Below, piece after piece: positions 51,747 to 60,521 of a DNA stretch of 64,000 bases; position 1 is the first letter of the stretch; the number at the start of each line of letters is the position of its first letter. Source of the stretch: CAYSYM01 sp964435115 (GTDB taxonomy: Bacteria; Chloroflexota; UBA6077; CF-72); the NCBI GenBank assembly GCA_964435115.1, contig CAYSYM010000005.1, positions 1 through 64,000 of the forward strand. Reading direction: 5' to 3'. The notes beneath the pieces were generated by a model. The model did not search any database. It saw only the letters and a program-made list of their open reading frames with translations, and had not been told where the DNA came from. The position numbers and the translations under genes were made by a program.

Positions 51747-54116
51747 TTAGCGCTGGGAGCCCGCTGCGGGCTGGACGCGGGCGGCCCGGCCGCCGGTGGC
51801 GCTCAGGAGGCGCCAGATCTTCTCGGCGGTGAGCGGCAGGCCGAGCGCGTCCACGTCGTCCTCGCTCAGCGCGTCGGCCACGGCGTTGACCAGCGCGGGT
51901 GGCAGGCCCACGGCCCCGCTCTCACCCACTCCCTTGGCCCCCAGCGGGTTGAGCGGGGAGGGGGTCTCCGTCTCGCCCAGGCGCAGCGGCGGGACGTCCA
52001 GCGCGTGCGGCACGCTGTAGTCGCCCAGCGAGCCGGTGAGCAGCGTCCCGTCCGCCTCGTAGACCACCTGCTCCTGGAAGACCTGCCCGAGCCCCTGGGC
52101 GAGGCCGCCCTGGACCTGGCCCTGGGCCAGCAGCGGGTTGACCAGCACGCCGCCGTCGTCCACTGCCACGAGGGTTTCGACCGCCACGCGTCCCGAATCG
52201 CGATCCACACTGACTGCAGCCACGTGCGTCCCGTGCGAGTACGCCTCCTGGCGATCGACGTCGAACCGCTCGGTGGCCTCGAGCCCGGGTGCCACGCCGG
52301 GCGGCAGATTGCCCGGCCGGTGGGCCGCGGCGGCCACCTCGGCGAACGACACGCCGCGCGTCGCGACGCCGGCCGGGCGGAACACCCCGCCCCCGTACGC
52401 GACGTCGGCCGGCTCGACCTCCAGGAGGTGGGCGGCGACCAGGCGCATCTTGGCCAGCACCGCGTCGGCCGCGAGCGCCAGCGCGCTCCCGCCGAGGGCG
52501 ACGCTGCGGCTCCCGAAGGTTCCGACGCCCGGCGGTGCCACGCCGGTGTCGCCATGCACGATCGACACGGTCTCGATCGGCACCTCGAGCCGGTCGGCCA
52601 GGACTTGGGCGAAGGTGGTGGCGTGGCCCTGCCCGTGGGCCGACGACCCGCTGGCGCCGACCACCCTGCCATCGGGCTGCACCCGCACCCGGCCGCTCTC
52701 CCAGCCGGCGCCCCCGCTCGGCTCGACGAAGGTCGAGATCCCCAGGCCGTACAGCTCGCCTCGCTCGCGCGCCCGCGCTCGGCGCGCCACGAGGGCAGGG
52801 TAGTCGGCCAGCTCCAGCGCCCTGGCCAGGGTCTGCTCGTAGTTGCCCGAGTCGTAGATCAGACCGGTCGGCGTCTGCCACGGGAACGCGTGCGGCTGGA
52901 CGAAGTTGCGCCGCCGGATCTCGACGCGGTCGATGCCCAGCTCCTGGGCGGCCCGGTCCATGGTCCGCTCGATGAGGAACGCGGCTTCCGGGCGGCCGGC
53001 GCCGCGGTAGGGGCCCGTTGGCACCGTGTTGGTGAAGGCAGCCACGATCTCGCTGCGCGCCACCGGGACCCGGTAGGCGCCGCAGATGAGCCGCGCCGTC
53101 CGGGTGGGTGGGAGCGTGGTGTTGAGCTGCAGGTAGGCGCCCAGGTTGGCGTGGATCCGCACGCGGAGAGCGAGCAGGTCGCCCGCCGCGGTGAACCCGG
53201 CGTCCACCAAGTCCACCTGGTCGCGCGCCTGCATGGTCGTCACGAACTCCTCGCTGCGCGTCGCGGTCCAGCGAACGGGCCGACCGTGCTTGAGCGACAG
53301 GTAGGCCGCCAGGACCTCCTCGCGGTAGAGGGTGCCCTTCGATCCGAACGCCCCGCCTACGTCGGGGGCGACGACGCGCACACGCTCGGGCGCCAGGCCG
53401 AACAGGGCCGCCAGCTCGTCACGCACGAAGAACGGGCGCTGCGTGCTCAGCCAGACGTCCAGCGTGCCCGTCGTCGGGTCGTAGCTCGCCAGTACGGCCC
53501 GTGGCTCGATCGCTACCGGCGCGATGCGCGCCTGGCGCAGGCGCAGGTGCACCACGTGGTGGGCCCGACGCAGGGCTGCCTCCACCTCCTCGGGCGGGTG
53601 CCCGTAGGCGCGCGTGTAGGCCACGTTCGTCCCAAGCTGCGCGTGGACGAGCGGCGCGCCGTCCTGGACCGCCCGCTCGGCGTCGGCCACACCCGGCAGG
53701 GGCTCGTACTCCACGGCGATCAGCTCGAGCGCGTCGCGCGCCTGCCCGCGCTCCTCGGCCAGCACCGCGGCCACCTCGTCGCCGACGTACCGCACCTCGC
53801 CCACTGCCAGCGGCGGGTGGTCCGGCTTGAGGACGTCGGGCACCACCTGGTTGAGGGTGAGCCGTGTCAGGTGGCGGGTGTCCTCGCCGCGCAGGGCGTC
53901 CACGACGCCGGGCGCGGCACGCGCCGCCGCGAGGTCGATGGACGTGAGGCAGGCGTGCGGGTAGGGACTGCGCAGGATGGCGAGCGCCAGCGTGCCGGGC
54001 AGACGAACATCGTCCACGAACGAGCCGGCGCCCGTGAGCAGGCTGCGGTCCTCGACCCGACGGCGCGGCCGACCGACCCAGCCGGCCGGCGAATGAACAG
54101 GTGCGTGGGTGGTCAC
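51747..54116 (-). CDS. Xanthine dehydrogenase/CoxL-family molybdenum hydroxylase large subunit
   Basis: About 789 residues from GTG 54116 (a GTG at 54179 would add 21). WVGRPRRRVEDRSLLTGAGS starts the family; GGAFGSKG and PYRGAGRPEA (about 355-385) are pterin contacts, and GAKGVGESGAVG near the C-terminus holds the catalytic Glu. The PYRGAGR loop is the form-II type, not the AYRCSFR of true CO dehydrogenase, so substrate is an aldehyde or N-heterocycle. The FAD (CoxM) and 2Fe-2S (CoxS) subunit genes normally beside it are absent here. It opens the catabolic island and depends on molybdopterin. Confidence 0.9.
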   Translation of the reverse strand: MTTHAPVHSPAGWVGRPRRRVEDRSLLTGAGSFVDDVRLPGTLALAILRSPYPHACLTSIDLAAARAAPGVVDALRGEDTRHLTRLTLNQVVPDVLKPDHPPLAVGEVRYVGDEVAAVLAEERGQARDALELIAVEYEPLPGVADAERAVQDGAPLVHAQLGTNVAYTRAYGHPPEEVEAALRRAHHVVHLRLRQARIAPVAIEPRAVLASYDPTTGTLDVWLSTQRPFFVRDELAALFGLAPERVRVVAPDVGGAFGSKGTLYREEVLAAYLSLKHGRPVRWTATRSEEFVTTMQARDQVDLVDAGFTAAGDLLALRVRIHANLGAYLQLNTTLPPTRTARLICGAYRVPVARSEIVAAFTNTVPTGPYRGAGRPEAAFLIERTMDRAAQELGIDRVEIRRRNFVQPHAFPWQTPTGLIYDSGNYEQTLARALELADYPALVARRARARERGELYGLGISTFVEPSGGAGWESGRVRVQPDGRVVGASGSSAHGQGHATTFAQVLADRLEVPIETVSIVHGDTGVAPPGVGTFGSRSVALGGSALALAADAVLAKMRLVAAHLLEVEPADVAYGGGVFRPAGVATRGVSFAEVAAAAHRPGNLPPGVAPGLEATERFDVDRQEAYSHGTHVAAVSVDRDSGRVAVETLVAVDDGGVLVNPLLAQGQVQGGLAQGLGQVFQEQVVYEADGTLLTGSLGDYSVPHALDVPPLRLGETETPSPLNPLGAKGVGESGAVGLPPALVNAVADALSEDDVDALGLPLTAEKIWRLLSATGGRAARVQPAAGSQR

Positions 54117-54195
54117 ACCGTCGAGCGCTGTGCGCCTCCTCTCGCTCCGTGGCTCGGCCCCCGGGTGCCCTCCTGCCACCGGTCCACCCGCGCGC

Positions 54196-54440
54196 TCAGA
54201 CTTGCGAGCCGGCGACCGTCTCAGGCGCCGTGGGCCGCCAGCGCAGCCGGGCCGCCTCGGCCTTGTCGAGCCGCCAGTCGGCCAGCCGCACGATGGCCGG
54301 CGTTGTGGTCCTCATGGCCATCGTGCTGCTGCTATTCAAGGTCTGGGTGGCGAGGATGGTGCGGTAGCCGATGCCCGCGGTGGACATTACCATCTCGCCC
54401 ACCTCGGCGGCCACCAGCCGCGTGCAGGTCGGGCCCGGAT
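54196..54440 (-). pseudogene. Possible decayed C-terminus of an ABC importer permease
   Basis: On the minus strand, LVAAEVGEMVMSTAGIGYRT followed by ILATQTLNSSSTMA resembles the last cytoplasmic loop and helix of TauC/SsuC-like permeases (GEM-x(4)-SGLG...), and LRWRP recalls their end, but the hydrophobic helix between them is lost, as if frameshifted. No start codon, ATPase or binding protein accompanies it. On the opposite strand the same DNA encodes a 24-residue hydrophobic peptide (54295-54367), possibly chance. Confidence 0.3.
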
Positions 54441-54499
54441 TGACAGGCCCACCAGGGGTGGGTTGGAATCGGGGCCACCCTACGGCCAAGGACCTCGCC

Positions 54500-55513
54500 A
54501 TGCCCGCTTCACGGCCCCCTATGACCATCGACGTCCACGCGCACGTCGTCGCGCCAGCGCTGGTTCAGGCACTGCGCCGCGACGGCGCCCGCTACGGCGT
54601 GGAGCTGGTTGGCGGCCAGCCACCGGTGGCCCTGCTCGCCGGCGGCTCGCGGACCCGGCCCATCCAGCCGGAGCTGAGCGCCGTCCAGACGCGCCTGGCG
54701 GCCATGGATCGGCAGGGCGTGGACGTCCAGGTGCTCTCCTCGTGGATCGACTTCTCCGGCTATCGAATGCCCGTCGCCGAGGGAGCGGCCTTCAGCCGCC
54801 TCCAGAACGAGACGATCGCCGAGCTGGTCCGGGAGGCGCCAGACCGGTACGTCGGCTCCGCCACGGTCCCGCTCCAGGAGCCGGCGACGGCCGTCCAGGT
54901 GCTGACCGACGCGGCGGAGCGACACGGCTTCCGGGCGGTGCAGATCTGCACCCAGGTAGGGGACCGCTGCCTGGACGAGCCAGCGTTCGAGCCCTTCTGG
55001 CAGGCGGCCGAGTCGCTCGGCGTCCTCGTGCTCGTCCACCCGTACGACGACTCACCGCCGCCGGCGCTCAAGCCGTACTTCCTGTGGAACATCGTCGGGA
55101 ACCCCATGCTGACCACGGTGGCGTTGGTGCGGCTGATCTACGGCGGCGTGCTCCAGCGCCACCCCCGGCTGAAGGTGAGCTTCGCCCACGGCGGCGGGAT
55201 GCTGCCGTACCAGATCGGGCGGGTGCGGCGTGGCTTCCTGCAGCGGCCCGAGACGCAGGCTGGCGGCCTGACCCTGGACCCGCTGGAGGTGCTGCGCCGC
55301 TGCTACTTCGACACCGTCCTGAACGACCCCCGGACCATCGCTCACCTCGCCAGCCTCGTGGGAGCCGACCGGCTGCTGCTGGGCGGTGACCACCCGTTCG
55401 AGATGGGCGACCCGGACCCGGTCACCACGGTCACACAGGCCCTCCCGGCGGCCGACCAGGCCGGCGTCCTGGGCGCCAATGCGGCCCAGGCGCTCGGCCT
55501 CGCCGGCCCGTGA
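54500..55513 (+). CDS. Metal-dependent amidohydrolase, ACMSD-like
   Basis: A 337-residue amidohydrolase-2 barrel. The metal ligands are visible: IDVHAHVVAP (strand 1 HxH), VLVHPYDD (His about 178), SFAHGGGMLPYQIGRVRRG (His about 229) and LLLGGDHPFEMGDP (Asp about 295), as in aminocarboxymuconate-semialdehyde decarboxylase relatives, which decarboxylate or hydrolyse ring-cleavage products. ATG 54500 with AAGGA about 10 nt upstream. Next to the CoxL-like gene and convergent with the oxidoreductase gene. Confidence 0.88.
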   Translation: MPASRPPMTIDVHAHVVAPALVQALRRDGARYGVELVGGQPPVALLAGGSRTRPIQPELSAVQTRLAAMDRQGVDVQVLSSWIDFSGYRMPVAEGAAFSRLQNETIAELVREAPDRYVGSATVPLQEPATAVQVLTDAAERHGFRAVQICTQVGDRCLDEPAFEPFWQAAESLGVLVLVHPYDDSPPPALKPYFLWNIVGNPMLTTVALVRLIYGGVLQRHPRLKVSFAHGGGMLPYQIGRVRRGFLQRPETQAGGLTLDPLEVLRRCYFDTVLNDPRTIAHLASLVGADRLLLGGDHPFEMGDPDPVTTVTQALPAADQAGVLGANAAQALGLAGP

Positions 55514-55565
55514 CGCTGCGGCCGGCGGCTCCGTCCGGCGCGGCGCACCGGGGGCCCCTGGGTCC

Positions 55566-56609
55566 CTACGCCAGGACCGGCTGCCCCACCGGCACGGTCC
55601 GGCCGGTTGCCGCGGCCTCGAGAGCGGCGAGCACGACGGCCAGCGCCGAGATGGCCTCCGGTCCGCTCACCTCCGGGTCGCGGCCGGCCCGCGCCGCCGC
55701 CGCCCAGTCCTCCAGCTCGGCGCGGTACATGTCCACCGGCTCGAACGCCAGGGGCGTGCGCTCGGAGGAGTCCCGCGCCTGAAAGAAGAGCCGGCTGTGG
55801 GCGTCCAGGTCGGCTGAGCTCCAGTAGGCGAAGTCGGCGTCGTAGTAGACCGTGCCGCGCGAGCCGTAGACGTTGATGCTGTACACGCCGGCCGTGGACC
55901 AGCTCGTCCCGATGTACGCGGCCGGCCCGCGCTCGAACCCACACAGCAGCAGCGCCAGGTCGTCCACTTCCGCGCGGGTGTACAGCCTTCGCACCTGAGC
56001 CGAGACGCGCTCGATCGGGCCGAACAGCGACTGCAGGGTGTCGACGTGGTGGACGGCGAGCTGGATGAGCGGGCCGCCCGGACTCTTGTCGCGGAACCAC
56101 CGCCAGCGGTCCGGCGTCAGCTCCAACCCGCGATCGTTCGAGAAGTTGGCCTCGACCAGCGAGACGTCGCCGATGGTCCCGTCCGCCAGCATCCGCCGGA
56201 TCGCGCGGATCGGGCCGAGCTGCCGCGCACTGTGGCCGACAGCGAGGCGGACCCCGTTGGAGCGGCACGCTTCGACGATCCGCAGCGCGTCCTCCATGGC
56301 GTTGGCGATCGGCTTCTCCACGTACACGTGCTTGCCGGCCTCGGCCGCGGCGACGATCACCTCGGCGTGGGCGTCGTTGGGGGTGGTCACCATGATCCCT
56401 TCGACCTCCTCGTCACCGAGCAGCGCCTCGAGGCTCGCCTCTGGCCGGCACGCGTAGCGCCGGGCAAAGGCTGCGCGCCGCTCCGAGTCCCGGCTGAAGC
56501 ATGAGACGAGCGCCAGTTCCGGAGAGCGGTGCGCTCCATCGGCGATCACCTGCGCCCACCTCCCCAGGCCGACAGACGCGACGCGGAAGGGCGGCTCAAG
56601 CCGCTCCAT
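55566..56609 (-). CDS. Gfo/Idh/MocA-family oxidoreductase
   Basis: A 347-residue NAD(P)-dependent dehydrogenase: FRVASVGLGRWAQVIADGAH (Rossmann, about 8-27), GKHVYVEKPIANAMEDALRI (about 92-111) with the catalytic-dyad Lys in EKP, and GGPLIQLAVHHVDTLQSLFG (about 177-196) with the active-site His. Acts on a sugar or inositol-like hydroxyl. Last gene of the five-gene operon; its ATG lies 14 bp inside the cupin gene. Confidence 0.92.
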   Translation of the reverse strand: MERLEPPFRVASVGLGRWAQVIADGAHRSPELALVSCFSRDSERRAAFARRYACRPEASLEALLGDEEVEGIMVTTPNDAHAEVIVAAAEAGKHVYVEKPIANAMEDALRIVEACRSNGVRLAVGHSARQLGPIRAIRRMLADGTIGDVSLVEANFSNDRGLELTPDRWRWFRDKSPGGPLIQLAVHHVDTLQSLFGPIERVSAQVRRLYTRAEVDDLALLLCGFERGPAAYIGTSWSTAGVYSINVYGSRGTVYYDADFAYWSSADLDAHSRLFFQARDSSERTPLAFEPVDMYRAELEDWAAAARAGRDPEVSGPEAISALAVVLAALEAAATGRTVPVGQPVLA

Positions 56610-57009
56610 ACAGGACCTCCTCTGGGATGTCGATCTCCGGGTGCTCCACCATCGACGCTGGCATGTCGGCGGTCGGAAAGAAGCAGGCGAGGCGCAGGGG
56701 CGTGTCGCCGCGGGTGAGCAGCAGGTGGGGCGTGGCTGGCGGGACCAGCACCGCGTCGCCAGGCCGCACCTCGGCCGTCTCGCCGTCGATCCAGGCCAGC
56801 CCATGGCCGCTCAGGACGTAGATGCACTCCTCCACGTCACGGTGTTCGTGGGGCGACCGCCGCGCTGGCGGGCCGAGGCGCGGGATCTCGACGATCCGCA
56901 GGGTCACACGTTCGGCAGCGCCCACGGCGCCCGAGAACAGCTCCACCATCTGCCGACCTGGCAGCGCCTGGACGGGCGCGTCGGCCACGTTGCGGACGCG
57001 GATCGCCAC
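56596..57009 (-). CDS. Cupin-domain protein
   Basis: A 137-residue single cupin: PHEHRDVEECIYVLSGHGLA (about 53-72) is motif 1 with two His and Glu, and PGDAVLVPPATPHLLL (about 82-97) motif 2 with the third His. Binds a metal and could be an isomerase or dioxygenase acting on the operon's substrate. GTG 57009 directly abuts the creatininase-like stop at 57010. Confidence 0.85.
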   Translation of the reverse strand: MAIRVRNVADAPVQALPGRQMVELFSGAVGAAERVTLRIVEIPRLGPPARRSPHEHRDVEECIYVLSGHGLAWIDGETAEVRPGDAVLVPPATPHLLLTRGDTPLRLACFFPTADMPASMVEHPEIDIPEEVLYGAA

Positions 57010-57774
57010 CTACGGCTCCTGGCCGTGCACGCGCGTGGCCGCCCGGTCTGTGGCCGTGAAGCACTCGCGCACGTAGGCCGCCGCGCGCTCGGCCGTCTGC
57101 TCCACCATCGCCGTCGCCCGCTCGGCGGTGGCCCCGCGCAGCGTGCCGTACCAGCCAGTGGGCGTAATCTCGCGGATGTCCAGGACGATCGGGTACGCGG
57201 CGCGACGGCGGCGCAGGGCGTCGAGCTCGGCGGCCGGCGCCGGCGGGCCCGAGTTGTCCGCGCGCTCGAGGTGGACCAGCTCGGGCCGGTCGGCCAGCAC
57301 CGCCAGGGCCTCGATCTCCCCGCCGTGCGTCAGCCCGACCTCCTGGCCGCACAGGTCGTGCGCGACCCACATCGCCTGGACGACGACGAAGCGGACGCGC
57401 GGCGCGTGGCGGCCCTGCACGGCCGCGGCGGCCTGGTTGATCGCTGCCGCGTTCCCCTCGTGCCAGTTCACCAGCACGAACCGTCGCGCCCCGTGCTGGA
57501 CCAGGCTCTCACACACGTCCTCTACGACCGCCACCAGCGTCGAGGGCCGGAGTGAGAGCGTGCCGGCGAATGGCAGGTGGATGGGCGTGACGCCCAGCGG
57601 GCCGACGGGCGCCACCAGGGCATCGAGGTGCTCGGCCAGGCGCCGGGCAACCGACTCGGCTGCGTAGCTGTCCGTGCCGCAGGGCAGGTGCGGGCCGTGC
57701 TGCTCCACGCTGCCCAGCGGCAGCACCACCGTGCCCGAGCGCTGCAACAGGCGCGCGGCGTCCGGCTGCGTCAA
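57010..57774 (-). CDS. Creatininase-family amidohydrolase (copy 1)
   Basis: A metal-dependent amidohydrolase of about 254 residues. VVLPLGSVEQHGPHLPCGTD (about 16-35) with the Glu/His/Asp metal ligands, LVNWHEGNAAAINQA (about 101-115) with the second set, and THGGEIEALAVL are all intact. The family opens cyclic amides such as creatinine or formyl/amide intermediates. Start is uncertain: TTG 57774 is annotated, but GGAGG is spaced correctly for a CTG 33 nt upstream, which would complete the usual N-terminus. A second family member is at 60522. Confidence 0.88.
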   Translation of the reverse strand: MTQPDAARLLQRSGTVVLPLGSVEQHGPHLPCGTDSYAAESVARRLAEHLDALVAPVGPLGVTPIHLPFAGTLSLRPSTLVAVVEDVCESLVQHGARRFVLVNWHEGNAAAINQAAAAVQGRHAPRVRFVVVQAMWVAHDLCGQEVGLTHGGEIEALAVLADRPELVHLERADNSGPPAPAAELDALRRRRAAYPIVLDIREITPTGWYGTLRGATAERATAMVEQTAERAAAYVRECFTATDRAATRVHGQEP

Positions 57775-57814
57775 CTCCTGCAGGACGCGGGTCGCCAGCG
57801 TCGGTTCCTCCAGC

Positions 57815-58552
57815 CTACGGAGTGGCGCCTCTGGCGCCGGCCGGGCGCCGCAGCACCCGCAGGCGCCGCAGACCGGTCCCGCTGCGAGTGGATTGCTCGA
57901 GCTGCTCGGCCAGCGCCGCCCGCACGCGACCCACGTGGGCGCGTGCGGCCGCCTCGGCTGCCTCAGGATCGCGGGCGCGGAGCGCGGCGAGGATCACCTC
58001 GTGCTCCTGGAGCGCCAGGCGGGCGCGCTCCTGGTGCAGGAACGTGCCCGGCAGCAGGAGCTGGGCGGACATGCGGCCGACCGGCATGGCCCGCTCGAGC
58101 GCCGGGCTATGGGCGGCGCGCAGGATGCGTACGTGGAACTCGGTGTTGTCGAGCAGCCAGCCGCCCGGGTTCCAGCGCTCGACGTGCTCCCAGCCGCGTC
58201 GGCAGACTGCCTGGATCCTGGCCAGCTCGCCCGGGGCCAGGCGCATGGCCGCCAGGCGTGCCGCCAGCCCGTCCAGCACCTCGCGCACGTCGTAGTCGTC
58301 CAGCAGCGCCTCCGCGGAGAGCTCGGTGACGGCCCAGCCGCGTCCGCCGAGCGCCGTCACCAGCCCTTGCTGCTCGAGCCAACGCAGGGCCTCGCGCAGT
58401 GGCGTGCGGCTGATGCCCAGCTCCTCAGCCAGCCGCTCCTGGACCAGACGTGTACCCGGGCGCAAGCGGCCGCTGACGATGGCCTCGCGGAGGACGTCGG
58501 CCGCCTCGTCGACGAGCGGCCCGGCCGGGTCGGCGGGACGGGCTGGATGCAT
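57815..58552 (-). CDS. GntR/FadR (FCD)-family transcriptional regulator
   Basis: A 245-residue repressor. Winged helix at about 15-78: VLREAIVSGRLRPGTRLVQE, then ELGISRTPLREALRWLEQQG; FCD ligand domain at about 90-225 with YDVREVLDGLAARLAA and metal-binding His near FHVRILRAAHS. It probably senses a carboxylate from the pathway. The first 38 codons and the promoter are repeated in broken form at 63684. A palindrome overlaps its own promoter. Second gene of the operon. Confidence 0.92.
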   Translation of the reverse strand: MHPARPADPAGPLVDEAADVLREAIVSGRLRPGTRLVQERLAEELGISRTPLREALRWLEQQGLVTALGGRGWAVTELSAEALLDDYDVREVLDGLAARLAAMRLAPGELARIQAVCRRGWEHVERWNPGGWLLDNTEFHVRILRAAHSPALERAMPVGRMSAQLLLPGTFLHQERARLALQEHEVILAALRARDPEAAEAAARAHVGRVRAALAEQLEQSTRSGTGLRRLRVLRRPAGARGATP

Positions 58553-58555
58553 GTT

Positions 58556-58568
58556 TGGATCCAGAGTA
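58556..58568 (-). promoter_or_regulatory. GntR promoter with operator palindrome
   Basis: TACTCT on the minus strand (58568-58563) ends 10 nt before the gntR ATG, and TGGATCCA (58556-58563), a perfect palindrome, lies between box and start. Suggests autorepression. The related sequence near 63670 keeps only part of it (TGTATCCG). Confidence 0.45.
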
Positions 58569-58619
58569 CTCGCGCGGTGGGCGGGGCGCAAGCAGCCGGC
58601 CGCGTGCCCGGGTGGCGGA

Positions 58620-60359
58620 TCAATAGCCGGCGGTGCCCGCCGGGATGGCCGCCGGATCCCGCGTGGCCAGCGCCGCGCGCTGGCCGAACATCGGGGATTG
58701 CCAGGCGTCGACCTGCACGTCCAGCAGCGCCGGTCCTGGCCCACCCAGCGCTTCCGCCAGTGCCTCGGCCAGGTCCGCCGGGTCCTCCACGCGCCGCGCC
58801 CGGAGACCGTAGCCCCGGGCGACCGCGGCGAAGTCCACGTCCTGGAAATCCTCCCCTTCGTACCCGCGTTGGAAGGTGATCCGCCGGTACCAGCGGATGT
58901 AGCCGAGCGAGCTGTTGTTCAGGACGATCGTGACGATCTTCAGGCCGTGCTGAACCACGCTCGCCAGCTCGCCGATGGCGTACGACAGGCCGCCATCGCC
59001 CGCCAGGTTGACCACCGTCGCCTGGGGCCGTGCCACGGCGGCGCCGATGGCGGCCGGCAGCCCGAAGCCGAGCCCGGCCGAGCCGCGCGGGGTGACGACC
59101 TGGCGGCCAGCCGCGGGCTGCTCGTAGTACAGCCCGCCCCAGCCGCTGGCGTAGCTCGCGTCGCACACCAGCACGTCCTGCCGCCCCAGCAACCGCTCGA
59201 GCTCCGCGACCACCCGCTGGGGTAGGATCGGCCGGGCGCTGGACGAGCGCTCGCGCTCGCGCGCCTCTCGCCAGGCGGCCGTCAGTTGGTCCAGGCGCGC
59301 GGACCAGGCGGCGTGGGATGGCTCACCTGGCACGGGATCCCCGAGCGCCTTGAGGATCGCCTCGAGCGCCAGCGCCGCGTCGCCCAGGACCGGCACCGTC
59401 TGTGGGAAGACCTTGCCCAGCTCCACGGGATCCACGTCCACGTGGACCACCTGCTGATTGGCACGCGGTAGCGTCCACCCCAGGGTGGGGTTCTGGCCGG
59501 ACTTGGTGCCCACCAGCAGCACGACGTCAGCCTCGGCGAAGGCTGTCGCGGCAGCGGGCGTGCCGATGCGCCCCACCACGCCGACGCTCAGCGGGTGCCC
59601 CTCGGCGATGGCGCCCTTACCCGACAGGCTGGTGGCGACCGCGGCGCCCACCCGTTCGGCCAGGCGACGCACCTGCTCGCCGGCCCCCGAGATCAGCACG
59701 CCACCTCCGGCGAGGAGGAACGGGCGCGCGGCTCCACGCAGCACGGCGGCTGCGCTGGCAATCGCCTCCGGCGCAGGCGCCTGGCGGAGCGCTGGGTACT
59801 GGCCGAACTCGGCCCGGGCGGCGACCGGCCCGGCCTCCCAGGCCTGGTCGAACACGTCGTGCGGGATGAACAGCGCGACCGGGCCGGGGCGGCCGGTGCT
59901 AGCCTCGCGGAAGGCGCTGCGCACAAGGTCCGGCAGGGCCTGCTGGCTGGGCACCTCCGCCTGCCACTTTGTGACGGGCCGCAGCAGCGCGCACTGCTCC
60001 AGGCCCTGCTGGGCAGCGCCGCGGTAGCGCAGACCTCTGGCGCTGACCGCGCTCGGCAGATCACTCACCACCGCCAGGACTGGGATCGACGCGTTGTACG
60101 CCTCACTCAGGCCCGGCGGCAGCAGCGCGGCACCGGGGCCAACCGTGGCGTCGCACACGCCGACCCGGCCGGTGAGGCGGGCGTACGCGTCGGCGGCCCA
60201 GGCGCCACTCCGCTCGTCGCGCAGCAGCACGTGCCGCAGGCGCGACGCGCGGTCCAGGAGCGCGTCGTACAGCGCCGCCGTCTGTCCGCCGGGCACGCCG
60301 AAGATGTGCTGGACGCCGTGCGCCAGCAGCAGCTCGGCAAGGAGCGCGCCAGTGTGCAT
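58620..60359 (-). CDS. ThDP-dependent enzyme, acetolactate synthase-like
   Basis: A 579-residue three-domain ThDP enzyme. Catalytic Glu49 in LLRDERSGAWAADAYAR, central Rossmann-like FLLAGGGVLIS, and ThDP/Mg motif NLAGDGGLSYAIGELAS (about 428-444) with NNSSLGYIRW. The family includes acetolactate synthase, benzoylformate decarboxylase and IolD/gcl-type enzymes; the lack of an ALS small subunit and the catabolic neighbours favour a 2-keto acid decarboxylase, carboligase or hydrolase. First gene of the five-gene operon with gntR, creatininase, cupin and oxidoreductase. Confidence 0.9.
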   Translation of the reverse strand: MHTGALLAELLLAHGVQHIFGVPGGQTAALYDALLDRASRLRHVLLRDERSGAWAADAYARLTGRVGVCDATVGPGAALLPPGLSEAYNASIPVLAVVSDLPSAVSARGLRYRGAAQQGLEQCALLRPVTKWQAEVPSQQALPDLVRSAFREASTGRPGPVALFIPHDVFDQAWEAGPVAARAEFGQYPALRQAPAPEAIASAAAVLRGAARPFLLAGGGVLISGAGEQVRRLAERVGAAVATSLSGKGAIAEGHPLSVGVVGRIGTPAAATAFAEADVVLLVGTKSGQNPTLGWTLPRANQQVVHVDVDPVELGKVFPQTVPVLGDAALALEAILKALGDPVPGEPSHAAWSARLDQLTAAWREARERERSSSARPILPQRVVAELERLLGRQDVLVCDASYASGWGGLYYEQPAAGRQVVTPRGSAGLGFGLPAAIGAAVARPQATVVNLAGDGGLSYAIGELASVVQHGLKIVTIVLNNSSLGYIRWYRRITFQRGYEGEDFQDVDFAAVARGYGLRARRVEDPADLAEALAEALGGPGPALLDVQVDAWQSPMFGQRAALATRDPAAIPAGTAGY

Positions 60360-60429
60360 TCAGCCGTCCCTCTGGCTCGGGTCCCTCACCTCACCCGAGC
60401 CGCATCCCCCCGCGGCGCGGCAACATGCG

Positions 60430-60459
60430 TTGACATCCCCGGAGCACGGCACCTATCGT
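60430..60459 (+). promoter_or_regulatory. Strong promoter for creatininase-ADH pair
   Basis: TTGACA (60430-60435), 18-bp spacer, TATCGT (60454-60459). Sits in the 162-bp divergent region between the ThDP enzyme and creatininase copy 2, leader about 55 nt. The TACTCGC just after it also occurs at the gntR promoter (58567), a possible shared regulator site. Confidence 0.5.
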
Positions 60460-60521
60460 ACTCGCAGTCCGCCCAGAGCGGTGCGCCTGCACCCGGGCCG
60501 GTCTTTGGGGGGCCGCACAAC

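Noticed and set aside
54295..54367. 24-residue hydrophobic peptide
   Set aside because: No SD, and it overlaps the antisense permease relic; hydrophobicity likely chance.
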